64,000 bases of DNA, taken from Phycisphaerae bacterium. GTDB taxonomy: Bacteria > Planctomycetota > Phycisphaerae > JAJVII01. A program made the position numbers and the translations under genes. Where the stretch lies: contig JAJVII010000018.1 of NCBI GenBank assembly GCA_022072085.1, positions 1 through 64,000 on the forward strand, in the 5' to 3' direction. The notes under the pieces are model-generated. The model was not told where the DNA came from, made no database searches, and was given only the letters and a program-made list of their open reading frames with translations. This document shows positions 17,361 to 26,448 of the stretch, one piece after another. How positions within the stretch are numbered: the first letter of the stretch is position 1; each line of letters opens with the position of its first letter.

Positions 17361-18437
17361 ATGCCGTCGGTGATGGTGATGAAGATTCAGCTCAAGCGGG
17401 TGAAGGCCCTGCGGCCGAGCGAACGCGACCTGGTGCGGCGCGTGCTGGTGCTGCTGCGCCGAGGCCGCGGGCAGGTCTGCCGGCAGTACGAAGCCGAGAT
17501 CAAGTCGCAGCTCGTGCGGCTGGACCTGCTGGCCCGCACGCTGCACGAGTCGCCCTCGGTCTACCGCGAGCAGCAGATCGGCGACCGCCGCCGCGACGTC
17601 TTCAGCCTCATCGAGGCGCTGAGCCACTGCACCGTCTTCGATTTCGAGATGCACATGCCCATGCGGGCGCTGGTGGGGCGCACGCTGCTGATGGCCAAGC
17701 TGAACTTCTTCCGGATGGCCCGGCACATCCTGACCGACGCGGTGCCCTCGTCGGCGTCGGTGCAGAACCTGCGCGTCGACGTGGAGCGGCGGCTGTGCAC
17801 GTACATCTACACGAAGATCGCCGAGGAAATCCTCGCCCGCATCTGCGTCGACACCAACCAGGAGGCCGACTTCCGCCGCAAGGCCGTCGCCCTCATCTGC
17901 CAGATCTGGGAGCACCGGCTCAGCTACCAGGTGAGCGACTTCTTCCCGATCCTCGAATCGGTGTGGGAGGCGCGCCGGCAAGCCAAGGTCGTCTTCGGCA
18001 CGCTCATGGGGACCAGCGAACTGTTCGAGCTGATGCGCAACGGATGCGACGACCGCTTCATCGACCTGTTCAGCGGGTCGAACATCAACCCCGACCAGCG
18101 GCTGGCGTTCCAGGAGTTCCTGTTCATGACCGGCGGGCCGGAGCTGGACCGCCTCCGCGAACACGTCGAGACCGGGCCGCACTCGGCCATCGGACCGGAC
18201 GAGGCGGCCTCCGTGCTTCAGACGCCGCGCGAGCGGTTCGACCTGAGCAGCCTGGCCGCCGAGAAGATGTACGAGTCGTTCCGCCGCCGCGGCATCGCCG
18301 CCCTGACCCGCCGCTTCCGCGGCGGCGCCGGCGCGTCGCGGACCGCGGAAGAATACATCATGCTTCACATGCTGGAAAAGCTCACCCTCGAGGAACTCGT
18401 CGAGGCCCACAACCTCGACGCCCCCAAGCCCGCCTGA
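17361..18437 (+). CDS. Conserved-looking alpha-helical protein of unknown function
   Basis: I do not recognise this 358-residue protein. It has no signal peptide or transmembrane segment and looks almost entirely alpha-helical. It is rich in Arg, Glu and Leu, with a basic N-terminus (IQLKRVKALRPSERDLVRR) and a C-terminal amphipathic helix (MLHMLEKLTLEELVEAHNL). Codon use is like that of its neighbours and the frame is full length, so it is a real gene. ATGs at 17361, 17376 and 17382 are all possible starts. It sits between nnrD and the convergent M23 gene with only 24 bases to the latter. Confidence 0.75.
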   Translation: MPSVMVMKIQLKRVKALRPSERDLVRRVLVLLRRGRGQVCRQYEAEIKSQLVRLDLLARTLHESPSVYREQQIGDRRRDVFSLIEALSHCTVFDFEMHMPMRALVGRTLLMAKLNFFRMARHILTDAVPSSASVQNLRVDVERRLCTYIYTKIAEEILARICVDTNQEADFRRKAVALICQIWEHRLSYQVSDFFPILESVWEARRQAKVVFGTLMGTSELFELMRNGCDDRFIDLFSGSNINPDQRLAFQEFLFMTGGPELDRLREHVETGPHSAIGPDEAASVLQTPRERFDLSSLAAEKMYESFRRRGIAALTRRFRGGAGASRTAEEYIMLHMLEKLTLEELVEAHNLDAPKPA

Positions 18438-18461
18438 CGTCCCGGCCCCCGCACCAGCCGC

Positions 18462-19370
18462 TCAGGTCTCCCTCCGGTCCGGGACCAGGCCGGCGGCGAT
18501 GTCCAGATACATCTGTCGAAAGAGAATCCACGGGTCCAGCATGATCGCGTCGCCGTCGGACTCGACGACACGGAAGACGAAGTGGCTGTGGTCGTGGTAG
18601 CCGCTCAGCACGCCGGCCCCGTCGGCGTATTGCTCGCCGGCCGCGACCGGCGAGTGCTCGGCGACCGTCAGGCGGGTCATGTGGTGGCACTGGAGTTGCC
18701 ACTCGCTGCCGTCAGGCCAGCGGTGATGGCCGCGATGGCGGTTGTTGTTCGCGCCGCCGGCGACGGTGTTGAAGAAGTACTGATCGTCGAAATCCAGCGG
18801 CGCCCGGATCGGCGTGCCGGCAGGATGGTTGATGTCCAGTCCGCCGTGCGCCGACGCCCCGAAGTACGGGCCCATCCAGCAATCCTCGCCGAGAAAGGCA
18901 CGGAAGATATCCATCCCGCGTTTGGGCAGCGGGCACCAGGCGTGCAGCGGCGGCGGGCAGATGCGGGCCGTCGCGTCCTGGATCGCGAAGCGGGCGTGCT
19001 TCTTCGGCCGGCATTCGCCGTGGGCTTCCCGGAGGAAGGTGAAGATGTCGGCCGCGCCGTCGAAGAAGATCGTCATCCCGGCGATGACCCACGGCTCGTC
19101 GAACGTCCGCTGGGTGGGGACCTCGCGCCGCAGGACGTGCTCGGCGCCGTCAACTCGGATGCGGCAGGAGAACTCGTAGAACGTCCGCCCGCCGCGGACT
19201 TCCTTCAGCGGCAGCACGCCGGCGTCCAGCGTGGTGAACAGGATCCGCGCGTCGGCCTCCAGCAGTTCGACCGTGCGGATCGTCCCGTCCAGCAGTTCGA
19301 ACCGCAGCACGTCTCCGCGGTCCATCTCGACGGGCGTCAGGGTTGGCCTGGCCTTGCGACGCAGCTCCAT
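18462..19370 (-). CDS. M23-like metallopeptidase domain protein
   Basis: 302 residues. The C-terminal part carries a LytM/M23-like zinc site: His175 and Asp179 in AHGGLDINHPAGTPIRAP, a His pair at 229-230 (CHHMTRL), and the final His-x-His at 261-263 (HDHSHFVF). The fold order matches peptidoglycan endopeptidases of this family. The first 165 residues are a beta-rich domain of unknown type (VLRFELLDGTIRTVELLEADARI). No signal peptide is visible, which is odd for a cell-wall enzyme, so it may act on a cytoplasmic or sugar-linked substrate instead. It starts 15 bases before the end of the upstream esterase gene's trailer, so the two are almost surely cotranscribed. Confidence 0.78.
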   Translation of the reverse strand: MELRRKARPTLTPVEMDRGDVLRFELLDGTIRTVELLEADARILFTTLDAGVLPLKEVRGGRTFYEFSCRIRVDGAEHVLRREVPTQRTFDEPWVIAGMTIFFDGAADIFTFLREAHGECRPKKHARFAIQDATARICPPPLHAWCPLPKRGMDIFRAFLGEDCWMGPYFGASAHGGLDINHPAGTPIRAPLDFDDQYFFNTVAGGANNNRHRGHHRWPDGSEWQLQCHHMTRLTVAEHSPVAAGEQYADGAGVLSGYHDHSHFVFRVVESDGDAIMLDPWILFRQMYLDIAAGLVPDRRET

Positions 19371-19385
19371 GCGGGCCTCGCACGT

Positions 19386-20354
19386 CTAGAGGTGTTTCTT
19401 CGCGAACGCCAGCTTGGCGGTCGACTGGAACGGGCCGCCGCCTTCGTGGTAGTTGAAGTCGTAGATGTTGATCGCCTTGGGCGCTTTGACGTTGTTGTAG
19501 GCGGCGTAGACCGTGCTGGGCGGGCAGATGTCGTCCATCAGCCCGACGCTGAACAGGCAGCGCGCCGTGATCCGCCGCGCGAGGTTCACGCCGTCGAAGT
19601 AGTCCAGCACGCCGAAGACGTCCTCGCTCCGCCCGCGGTGGCACTTGAGGTAGCCGGCGATCTCGCTATACGGCGAGGTGTTGATCAGCGTGCAGGCCCG
19701 CCGGTAGTGGCAGAGGAACGGCACGTCGGGCAGGCAGAGCTTGACCTTTCGGCCGGACAGCCCGGCCGCCGCGATCGCGATGCCCCCGCCCTGGCTGCCG
19801 CCGGCGACGGCGATGCGCTTGGCGTCCACGTGCGGCAGGCTGGCAGCCAGATCGACCGCGCGGGCCGCGTCGGTAAAGACGCGGCGGTAGTAGTAGCGCT
19901 CTCGGCTCTCGATGCCGCGGGTCATGAACCCGGGAAAGTGCGGTCCCGCGGTCGCGTCGTCGGGCGTGTCGCCGGGCATCCAGTTGCTGCCCTGGCCGCG
20001 GGTGTCCATCACAAGGTTCGCGAAGCCCGCGACCACCGGCGAGACGTAATCCAGCGGGAAACTCCGCCCGCCGCCGTAGCCGATGAAGCTGACGAACGTC
20101 GGCAGCGGCTTGGTGTTGCCGGCCGGCTCGATAAACCACGCCCGCACCGGCTGGCCGCCGTAGCCGCGATAGGTCACGTCGTAGGCGTCGACCAGTTCAT
20201 AGATCGGCTCGTCCACGCGGACCAGCGAAGCGTCCAGGTCGTGCTTGCGGGCGTCTGCGAGCGTCTGCTTCCAGAAGCGGTCGAAGTCGGCCGGCTCGTG
20301 CCGCGGGGCCCTGTAGGTGCGAAGTTTGTCCGGCGAAAGATCGAAGTGCGCCAT
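19386..20354 (-). CDS. Acetyl xylan esterase / cephalosporin-C deacetylase family
   Basis: Removes acetyl groups from acetylated (xylo-)oligosaccharides; carbohydrate esterase family 7-like alpha/beta hydrolase of 322 residues. Start MAHFDLSP at 20354 fits the family N-terminus. RGQGSNW (119-125) is a family signature. The triad is readable as Ser187 in GGSQGG, Asp274 in GLMDDICPP and His303 in YHEGGG, nearly the same numbering as the Thermotoga enzyme. There is no signal peptide, as in other CE7 enzymes that act on imported sugars. It is followed closely by the M23-like gene. The substrate range is inferred from the family. Confidence 0.9.
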   Translation of the reverse strand: MAHFDLSPDKLRTYRAPRHEPADFDRFWKQTLADARKHDLDASLVRVDEPIYELVDAYDVTYRGYGGQPVRAWFIEPAGNTKPLPTFVSFIGYGGGRSFPLDYVSPVVAGFANLVMDTRGQGSNWMPGDTPDDATAGPHFPGFMTRGIESRERYYYRRVFTDAARAVDLAASLPHVDAKRIAVAGGSQGGGIAIAAAGLSGRKVKLCLPDVPFLCHYRRACTLINTSPYSEIAGYLKCHRGRSEDVFGVLDYFDGVNLARRITARCLFSVGLMDDICPPSTVYAAYNNVKAPKAINIYDFNYHEGGGPFQSTAKLAFAKKHL

Positions 20355-20498
20355 GCCTCTGCCTGCCGTAAGGGGTGCGATCCTCCGCCCGGCGCGGGGG
20401 TTTCCGATGCGATACCCGGCAGCAAGCCATCTGTCAATCCCGCGGATGCTCAGGAGCGTGGCGAACACGGATTGCACGGATGGCGTGGGAGGAGGCGA

Positions 20499-21164
20499 TC
20501 AGTACGCCCCGCGGGCCGACAGCACCGCAGGAATCGTCTGGAGGAGAATCTGGAGGTCCAGCAGCAACGAGCGGTGACAGGCGTAATAGAAATCCAGCTC
20601 GATCCATTCGTGGTAGGGGATGTCGCTCCGCCCGCTCACCTGCCACAGGCCGGTCAGGCCGGGCTTGATCCGCAGCCGCACGCGCTCGGCGATGGTGTCG
20701 GTGCGGATCTCGTCGACGTCCAGCGGCCGCGGGCCGACCAGTGACATCCTGCCCGAGAGCACGTGGAAGACCTGCGGCAGCTCGTCAAGGCTCGATCGGC
20801 GGAGGAAGCGCCCGAACCGCGTCACCCGCGGATCGCGGCGGATCTTGAACGTCGGCCCGTCGGTCGTGTTCAGGAGCTGCACCGAGCCGCGGTCGCGGAC
20901 CGCGTCGCGGGCCATCGAGCGGAACTTGAGCATCACGAACGGGCAGCCGTCCTTGCCCGCGCGGGTCTGGCGGAAGAAGATCGGCCCGGGACTGGTCAAC
21001 TTGATCCCGACGGCGATCAGCGCCATCAGCGGCAGGGCGATCGGCAGCATCGCCAGCGCGAACAGGAGGTCCATCCCCCGCTTCAATAACAGGTAGAAGC
21101 TCGCTTCCCGCGGCAGGCCGGCCTCGGGCGGCAACGAGAGATCGTATGGGAAGGCCTGGCTCAT
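20499..21164 (-). CDS. Undecaprenyl-phosphate sugar-1-phosphate transferase (bacterial sugar transferase)
   Basis: Starts surface-polysaccharide assembly by moving a sugar phosphate from a nucleotide sugar to undecaprenyl phosphate at the inner face of the membrane. 221 residues from the ATG at 21164 (a GTG at 21173 is also possible; neither has a clear ribosome site). There is one hydrophobic segment (about 27-50), then FFRQTRAG, LKFRSM, SLDELPQ and SLVGPRP, the catalytic signatures of the WbaP/WcaJ family. Only the C-terminal catalytic half is present; the four-helix N-terminal part of long members is missing. It lies 86 bases downstream of the GT4-GT26 fusion on the same strand. Confidence 0.92.
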   Translation of the reverse strand: MSQAFPYDLSLPPEAGLPREASFYLLLKRGMDLLFALAMLPIALPLMALIAVGIKLTSPGPIFFRQTRAGKDGCPFVMLKFRSMARDAVRDRGSVQLLNTTDGPTFKIRRDPRVTRFGRFLRRSSLDELPQVFHVLSGRMSLVGPRPLDVDEIRTDTIAERVRLRIKPGLTGLWQVSGRSDIPYHEWIELDFYYACHRSLLLDLQILLQTIPAVLSARGAY

Positions 21165-21250
21165 CGTTGACACACCGACGTTGAGCGATCCCCACTTTCC
21201 TCTGCAAGACGCGTGCCGCCGGCGCAGGCTCGCGCCGGCGTTTCCCCATT

Positions 21251-23215
21251 CTATGCGTCAACCCTGCCGCCCGCGCAGCCGCCCAGCAGCCGCCACACGA
21301 ACAGCGGATTGCCCACCAGATATCGCCGGGCCTTGGCCGCCGGGTCCAGCAGCAGACGCCAGAACCATTCCAAGCCAGCCATCCGCATCGCCCGCGGCGC
21401 CGGCGGCTCGGCGCCGGTCATGAAATCGAACAGCGCCCCGACGCTCCACAGCAGCCGCGGACGCAGCCGCTCGGCGTGGTCGGCCAGCCAGTTCTCCTGC
21501 CGCGGCGTGCCCATGCCCACCGTCAGCACGTCGGCGCCGCTGGCGTTGATCGCGTCGATCACGGCGTCGTTCTCCGCCGCCCCGAAGTATCCGTCCTGGA
21601 AGCCGGCAACAAACTCGCGCCCGTAACGGGCCGCCAGCATGTCGGCCGACTCGGCCACCACCTCGCCGCGCCCGCCCAGCAGGAACACCCGCCGGCCGTC
21701 GCGGGCCAGCGCGTCGTTGAGCCGATACCAGAAGTAGTATCCGCCCAGCCGCCCGCGCGGATGCACGCCGGCAGCGGCGCAAGCGAACCGGCCACTGATT
21801 CCATCGGGCCACAGCAGGGAGCAGGTTCGCAAATTCCGCCACAGCCGCTCATCCCGCCAGGCCAGGTTGAACACGTGGGCGTTCAGGTAGTGCATTCGCT
21901 CCTGCCCCGGGCCCCCCGCCGCCCCGACCAGCCGCTCCACCAGTTCGCTTTCCTCCAGCGCCGTCACCGTCAGCCCGCACACGTCGGCCCGCCGCGGCCG
22001 ACCCGGCCGGTGCATCGGCTCGGCCGGCGCCCCGGCGATCCGCTCGTAGAGTTCCATGTGCCGCTGGGCCATCAGTTCGGCGCTGAACCAGCGGGCCGAC
22101 CGCTCGCGGGCCTCGGTTGCCAACGTCCGGGCCAGCGCCCGGTCGGTCAGCAGCCGGGCGATCGCGTCAGCCAGGGCCTCCGCGTCGCCGGGCGGCGTCA
22201 GCAGCGCCTCGCGTCCGTCGCGGACTTGCTCGGGAACGCCGCCGACGTTGCTGGCGACGATTGGCACGCCCGCCGCTGCCGCCTCCAGCAGCGCGTTGGG
22301 CGCCCCCTCCATGTGCGACGGCATTGCGAACAGGTCCGCGCCAGCCAGCAGCGACCAGACGTCGTCGCGTTCGCCCAGCAGTTTCACCGTCGATTGCAGG
22401 TTCCGCGCCGCGATCAGCCCTGTCAGCCGATCCCGCCACGCCCCGTCCCCGGCGATCAGCACGCGCAGCGCCACGCCGCGCCCCGTCAGCAGGGCGGCCG
22501 ACTCGATCAGCACCTCGACGCCCTTCTCCCGGTCCAGCCGCGAGACGCACAGCACTGTCGGCGCCGCCCCGGCATCGGGACCGAACAGGTCGGCCGCAGG
22601 CTCGACGCTCGGCGGCGCCGGCACGCCCAGACGCAGCGTCGTAAAGTCGGCCCGCGGACGGTGCAGCCGCGCCGACCAGTCGTCCACGACCGCATCGGAG
22701 ACGGCGATCAGGTGATCGGCCCGGCGGTAGATCGCCAGATCGAGCAGTGCCGCACCCGGCCGAAGGCGTGTGCGGCGGTAGGCCCCGATGCCGCCGAGCA
22801 TGGCGACCCACGCCCGGCCGGTCCGCGACGCCAGCCGGGCGGCGAACAGGTCGGCCCGCAGGTAGATCGAGTGCAGCAGGTCGATGTCGCGGCGGCGTAC
22901 GAACCGGGCGGCCTCGGTCACGGCAGACGGGCAGAGTCCCCGGCCGCGCGGCCAGTGGACGACATCGGCGCCGGCGGCGGTCAGTTCGTCGGGGATCGTT
23001 CCGGCGCACTCGCCGGCCGGGCCGGGCCGACCGCTGGGCCGATCGAGGAACGCGACGACCATGCGGACGCGGGCGCGGTCCATGCGCCGAACCATGCGGA
23101 GGACCTGGATGGTGTCGGCCTTGGGACGGTCGTTGCCCAGCAGCAGCAGCACGCCCAGCGGCTGGGGTCCGGCCTTGGCGCGGCGCGCAGCGGGAGCATG
23201 GAAGTGAATCGTCAC
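21251..23215 (-). CDS. Fused glycosyltransferase: GT4 followed by WecG/TagA/CpsF (GT26)
   Basis: About 654 residues carrying two complete transferases. Residues about 20-395 are a GT-B, GT4-type enzyme (VLCVSRLDREKGVEVLIES, then HMEGAPNALLEAAAAGVPIVASNVGGVPE in pieces, with the EGxPxxxLEA motif). Residues about 415-620 are a GT26 enzyme: HYLNAHVFNLA, LWPDGISG, VFLLGGRG, GMGTPRQENWL and WSVGALFDFMTG. A short Pro/Arg-rich linker joins them. GT26 enzymes add ManNAc or similar sugars to a lipid-linked acceptor, so one polypeptide probably does two sequential steps. The start is uncertain: the GTG at 23215 is the best in-frame codon but has no good Shine-Dalgarno sequence. The frame has no break at the junction. 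Confidence 0.87.
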   Translation of the reverse strand: MTIHFHAPAARRAKAGPQPLGVLLLLGNDRPKADTIQVLRMVRRMDRARVRMVVAFLDRPSGRPGPAGECAGTIPDELTAAGADVVHWPRGRGLCPSAVTEAARFVRRRDIDLLHSIYLRADLFAARLASRTGRAWVAMLGGIGAYRRTRLRPGAALLDLAIYRRADHLIAVSDAVVDDWSARLHRPRADFTTLRLGVPAPPSVEPAADLFGPDAGAAPTVLCVSRLDREKGVEVLIESAALLTGRGVALRVLIAGDGAWRDRLTGLIAARNLQSTVKLLGERDDVWSLLAGADLFAMPSHMEGAPNALLEAAAAGVPIVASNVGGVPEQVRDGREALLTPPGDAEALADAIARLLTDRALARTLATEARERSARWFSAELMAQRHMELYERIAGAPAEPMHRPGRPRRADVCGLTVTALEESELVERLVGAAGGPGQERMHYLNAHVFNLAWRDERLWRNLRTCSLLWPDGISGRFACAAAGVHPRGRLGGYYFWYRLNDALARDGRRVFLLGGRGEVVAESADMLAARYGREFVAGFQDGYFGAAENDAVIDAINASGADVLTVGMGTPRQENWLADHAERLRPRLLWSVGALFDFMTGAEPPAPRAMRMAGLEWFWRLLLDPAAKARRYLVGNPLFVWRLLGGCAGGRVDA

Positions 23216-23315
23216 TACCAGACTTATCGGCCAACGGCGGGTGTGGGAACAGATCAACCGGCGTCCGCGGCCTGGACGCCGGTCGGGAAGGCAATAGACT
23301 GCACACTATCCCCTG

Positions 23316-23343
23316 GCCTGCCCGCGGGAACCCGCGGGCGGGC
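23316..23343. repeat. 13-bp hairpin in the divergent GT / vWA gap
   Basis: GCCCGCGGG and CCCGCGGGC are separated by AA, and the stem extends outward by four further pairs (one G-T). It lies in the 199-base gap between the GT4-GT26 gene (-) and the VIT/vWA gene (+), 72 bases before the latter's start. It could be a leader structure or protein-binding site; no T tract follows. Confidence 0.7.
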
Positions 23344-23414
23344 TTGGCGTCAAAATGGGATCGGATCGCGAATACTCCGCGCGCCCGCGGCGCGCCCTCT
23401 TGCGGAGACCCGCC

Positions 23415-26400
23415 ATGAAACGGAAGGCCCCACTCGCGTCGCTGCTGGTCCTCGCGCTGGCCACGGCTGCACTGGCCCAGGACCGCGCCCCGGCCCTAAT
23501 GGTCCCCGGCGACAAGCAGTCCGAACCGCTGGCCGTCCAGGCCGTCGCCGTCGATGTCCGGCTGGTCGGACGCCTGGCTGAGACGAAGATGACCCTCACC
23601 TTCGCCAACGGCGGCCCGCGGGTGCTCGCGGGCGACCTCTACTTCCCGCTGCCCGAGGGTTCGACCGTGACCGGCTACGCCCTGGACATCGGCGGGCGGA
23701 TGGTCCCCGGCGTCGTCGTCGAGAAGGACCGCGGCCGGCAGGTCTTCGAGTCGGTCGTCCGCCAAGGCATCGACCCGGGGCTGGTCGAGTGGGTCAAGGG
23801 GAACAACTTCAAGACGCGGGTGTTCCCGATCCCCGCCCACGGCACGCGGACCGTCCGCGTCGAATACGTCTCGCAGCTCACCTTCACCGGCAGGGGCGGG
23901 CTCTACACGCTGCCGCTGAACTTCCGGGACAAGCTCAAGTCGTTCTCGATCCGCGTGACCGCCGCCGCCGCGCCCGCGGCCCCCGCCCTGGCCTCGGGGC
24001 CGGACGTCGCGCTGCGCTTCGAGCGGCAGGCCGACGGCTCGTTCGTCGCCGAAGGGTCGGCTGAGAACCAGCCGATCGACCGCGGCCTGACGCTCGCCGT
24101 CCCCGGCGCCGACGAGGCCGGCGTCATCGTCGAGAAGGCCCCCGACGGGCAGTTCTACTTCATCATCAACGACGTCGCGATCCCCAAGGCCGCCGAGGCC
24201 GCACCGGCCAAGGCGCCCGGCCGGGTCGTCGTCTTCTGGGACGCCTCCGGCAGCCGCAGCCGGTCCGACCACGCCCGCGAGCTGAAGCTGCTCTCGGCCT
24301 GGCTGGGGCGGTTCAAGGACGCCGCTGTTGAGGTCACGCTGCTGGTCTTCCGCAACGCCGTCGAGCGGCCGCAGACGTTCACCATCGGCAACGGCGACGC
24401 CGGCAAGCTGATCGACGCGATCAAGGCCGTGCAGTATGACGGCGGCACGCGGCTGGCCGCCGTCGCCACGCCCCCCGCCGACGCCGCGCCAAACGCGTAT
24501 CTCCTGTTCACCGACGGGCTGAACACCTTCGGCGCCGAGACCTTCCCGGCCTTCGACGCCCCGCTCTACGTCTTCGCCGACTCGCCGTCGGCCAACCACG
24601 TCCTGCTGCGCCACCTCGCGGCCCGGGCGGGCGGGCAGTACTTCAACCTCTCCGCGACGCAGGCCGCCGACGACGCAGCCATCGCCGAGTCAATCGGCAG
24701 CCAGCCGTTCAGCTTCCTGTCGGCCGACGCCGACGCCGCCGATGCCCCGCAGCTCTACCCGCGGGTCGCAACGCCGGTGGCCGGGGAGCGGTTCACGCTG
24801 GTCGGCCAGCTCCGCGGGCAGACGGCCAAGGTGACGCTGAACTACGGCGCCGGCGGCCGGGCGACGATGCACCACGCCTTCGAGCTGTCGCGCGACAAGG
24901 CCGTCGCGGGCAATCTGGCCTGCCGTTACTGGGCGATGCGCAAGGTGGACGAGCTGAGCGTCGCGCCCGAGCGGAACTGGGAAGACATCGTGACGGTGGG
25001 CAAGCAGTACAGCATCGTCACGCCGTTCACCTCGCTGATCGTGCTGGACCGGCTGGAGCAGTATCTCCAGTACGGCATCACCCCGCCGCCGGAAATGGGC
25101 GACGCCGTCCGGGACGGGTTCGCAGCGGAGATCGCCCTCCGCCGCAAGGCCGAGGATGCCGCCAAACGCAAGCAGATCGAGGACGTGCTGGCGATGTGGA
25201 AGGAGCGGACCGACTGGTGGGACAAGTCGTTCAAGTACGACAAGAACTTCAAATACAAGCAGACGGGCGACGCCACCGGCGGCGACACGGGCGTGACGCC
25301 CGCAGCCGGCGACGCCCCTGCCCCGCGACCAGCAGCCCCACCCGAAGGCGCAGCGCCCCCCCGCAGCCAGGACCAGAGCGTCACGACACCTGCCGAGAAC
25401 TCCCCCGCCCGCGAGCCCGACGCCCCCGGCGGCGTCGGCGGCGGGCGTGGCGCCAGCGGCGCCGCCCTGGACGGCAAGGACGACGCCGGGCGCAGCGGCG
25501 GGCAGCCCGGCATCGCCCTGAAGCCCTGGGACCCCAAGACGCCCTACATCATCGACCTGCGGGCAGCCAAGCCGGCCCAGCGGTTCGACGTCTACATGCA
25601 CTTCCGCAAGGACAACGCCGGGTCGCCGGCGTTCTATCTCGACTGCGCGGACTACTTCTACTCCGTGAACGAGCCGGAACTGGGCATGCAGGTGCTCAGC
25701 AACATCGCCGAGCTGGAGCTGGAGAACGCGGCCCTGCTCCGCGTGCTCGGCCATCGGCTGGCGCAGCTCGGGCGGCTGGACGAAGCCGTCGAGGTCTTCG
25801 AGCAGGTACGCAAGATGCGCCCCGAGGAGCCCCAGAGCTGGCGCGACCTGGCGCTGGTGCTGGCCGACCGCGCCGAGCGCGGCCGCGTCGCCAGCGACTA
25901 CCAGCGGGCGATGGAGATGCTCGACCACGTGGTGATGAACAAGTGGGAACGATTCGAGGGCATCGAGGTGATCGCCCTGATGGAACTCAACCGCCTGTGG
26001 GCGAAGTTCGGCCGCGAGCTGCCGGATCAGAAGATCGACCCGCCGTTCGACCGTCGGCTGATCAGGCTGCTGGACGTGGACCTGCGGATCGTGATGACCT
26101 GGGACGCCGACCAGACCGACATGGACCTGTGGGTCACCGAGCCGTCCGCGGAGAAGTGCTTCTACAGCCACAACCGCACGACGATCGGCGGATACATCAG
26201 CCGCGACTTCACGCAGGGCTACGGACCGGAGGAATACTTCGTCCGCAAGGCGATGACCGGGACTTACAAGGTGCAGGCCAACTACTACGGCAGCCGCTCG
26301 GTGGAGCTGCTGGGTCCGGTGACGCTCCAGCTCGACGTCTACACCCACTACGGCCGCGCCGACGAGCAGCGTAAGAGCGTGACCCTCCGCCTGAAGGACG

Positions 26401-26438
26401 CAAAGGAGACGGTGGACGTCGCGGACGTGGAGTTCTGA
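23415..26438 (+). CDS. Secreted VIT / von Willebrand A / TPR / DUF2135-like protein
   Basis: 1007 residues. The ATG at 23415 opens a signal peptide (MKRKAPLASLLVLALATAAL). Domains in order: VIT-like beta domain (about 35-155, LYFPLPEGSTVTGYALDI, VFPIPAHGTRTVRVEY); vWA domain (about 268-420) with the metal site Asp276-x-Ser278-x-Ser280 and LLFTDGLNTFG; a beta/helical part to about 625; a Pro/Ala/Gly-rich linker (about 625-710); TPR-like helices (about 755-860, RLDEAVEVFEQVRKM); and a C-terminal beta domain of DUF2135 type (about 890-1000, MTWDADQTDMDLWV). It looks like a large adhesion or scaffold protein outside the membrane. It lies between two blocks of glycosyltransferases on the opposite strand, with 10 bases to the downstream convergent gene. 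Confidence 0.85.
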   Translation: MKRKAPLASLLVLALATAALAQDRAPALMVPGDKQSEPLAVQAVAVDVRLVGRLAETKMTLTFANGGPRVLAGDLYFPLPEGSTVTGYALDIGGRMVPGVVVEKDRGRQVFESVVRQGIDPGLVEWVKGNNFKTRVFPIPAHGTRTVRVEYVSQLTFTGRGGLYTLPLNFRDKLKSFSIRVTAAAAPAAPALASGPDVALRFERQADGSFVAEGSAENQPIDRGLTLAVPGADEAGVIVEKAPDGQFYFIINDVAIPKAAEAAPAKAPGRVVVFWDASGSRSRSDHARELKLLSAWLGRFKDAAVEVTLLVFRNAVERPQTFTIGNGDAGKLIDAIKAVQYDGGTRLAAVATPPADAAPNAYLLFTDGLNTFGAETFPAFDAPLYVFADSPSANHVLLRHLAARAGGQYFNLSATQAADDAAIAESIGSQPFSFLSADADAADAPQLYPRVATPVAGERFTLVGQLRGQTAKVTLNYGAGGRATMHHAFELSRDKAVAGNLACRYWAMRKVDELSVAPERNWEDIVTVGKQYSIVTPFTSLIVLDRLEQYLQYGITPPPEMGDAVRDGFAAEIALRRKAEDAAKRKQIEDVLAMWKERTDWWDKSFKYDKNFKYKQTGDATGGDTGVTPAAGDAPAPRPAAPPEGAAPPRSQDQSVTTPAENSPAREPDAPGGVGGGRGASGAALDGKDDAGRSGGQPGIALKPWDPKTPYIIDLRAAKPAQRFDVYMHFRKDNAGSPAFYLDCADYFYSVNEPELGMQVLSNIAELELENAALLRVLGHRLAQLGRLDEAVEVFEQVRKMRPEEPQSWRDLALVLADRAERGRVASDYQRAMEMLDHVVMNKWERFEGIEVIALMELNRLWAKFGRELPDQKIDPPFDRRLIRLLDVDLRIVMTWDADQTDMDLWVTEPSAEKCFYSHNRTTIGGYISRDFTQGYGPEEYFVRKAMTGTYKVQANYYGSRSVELLGPVTLQLDVYTHYGRADEQRKSVTLRLKDAKETVDVADVEF

Positions 26439-26448
26439 CGGCAGCCTG

